A DNA stretch of 36,912 bases from an uncultured Acidimicrobiia bacterium (GTDB taxonomy: Bacteria > Actinomycetota > Acidimicrobiia > Acidimicrobiales > CAIXPF01). Under the pieces are notes generated by a model. It had not been told where the DNA came from and searched no databases. It was given only the letters and a program-made list of their open reading frames with translations. Shown in pieces: positions 36,901-36,912 of the stretch (the stretch's first letter is position 1; each line of letters begins with the position of its first letter). Position numbers and translations under genes: made by a program. The stretch lies in NCBI GenBank assembly GCA_903921205.1, contig CAIXPF010000085.1, positions 1-36,912 on the forward strand, written 5' to 3'.

Positions 36901-36912
36901 CCATGTGGGCCC
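36878..36912 (-). CDS. C-terminal end of an upstream gene (partial)
   Basis: On the minus strand the frame from the right edge reads AHMVDIVRSL and then TGA at 36880-36878. Only about 11 codons are visible, so the gene cannot be identified. In many bacteria purN precedes purH, but nothing here proves that. Its stop lies inside the first of three 26-bp tandem copies, so later copies are untranslated 3' sequence. Confidence 0.35.
   Translation of the reverse strand, partial: AHMVDIVRSL

Overview
The window is a stretch of high-GC bacterial chromosome, about 37 kb, densely packed with housekeeping and metabolic genes. I see no mobile elements, CRISPR arrays, rRNA genes or obvious tRNA genes. 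The gene content points to an actinobacterium: an F420-type luciferase-like oxidoreductase, a b558-type succinate dehydrogenase, a proton-pumping pyrophosphatase and frequent GTG starts. Most genes begin directly after a TANNNT -10 box, with no Shine-Dalgarno leader. Acidimicrobiia is my best guess at class level, but this is inference and not shown by any marker gene.

Layout, left to right. (1) 1-6578: the end of a small membrane protein, then a VWA-domain protein and its probable partner, a MoxR-type AAA+ ATPase. Both are on the minus strand and are separated by two plus-strand genes: a DUF445 membrane protein and a GH1-fold protein that appears to have lost its catalytic residues. (2) 6801-8060: a small membrane protein and a short-chain dehydrogenase. 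(3) 8176-11731: the sdhCAB operon with overlapping stops and starts, closed by a strong terminator. (4) 11932-17795: a two-domain MgtE/SLC41-like transporter without CBS domains, an unknown protein, an SCP2-like protein, malate dehydrogenase, ArgJ and an amidohydrolase. (5) 17921-20912: a three-gene ABC transporter (two FtsX/MacB-like permeases and an ATPase) coupled by ATGA overlaps. (6) 20997-25980: a luciferase-like oxidoreductase, a membrane-anchored FMN glutamate-synthase-like protein, a TerC-USP pair and NudC. (7) 26089-30081: hppA and nhaA, divergent. (8) 30116-32060: a second short-chain dehydrogenase, paralogous to the first, and a phosphotransferase, divergent across 49 bp. (9) 32107-36912: a fold-III PLP decarboxylase, an AIM24 protein, MTHFR and PurH in tandem on the minus strand, most with their own promoter, then a 26-bp triplication at the extreme right that covers the stop codon of a gene entering from outside.

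Functionally, sdhCAB and mdh supply adjacent TCA-cycle steps. HppA (its residues predict the K+-independent H+-pumping type) could make the proton gradient that NhaA spends on Na+ export. PurH and MTHFR both work with folate one-carbon units. The most notable signals are the uniform leaderless promoter architecture, the degenerate GH1 protein next to the MoxR/VWA module, a Lys-to-Val change at the cyclohydrolase site of PurH, and two tandem duplications that each span a stop codon.
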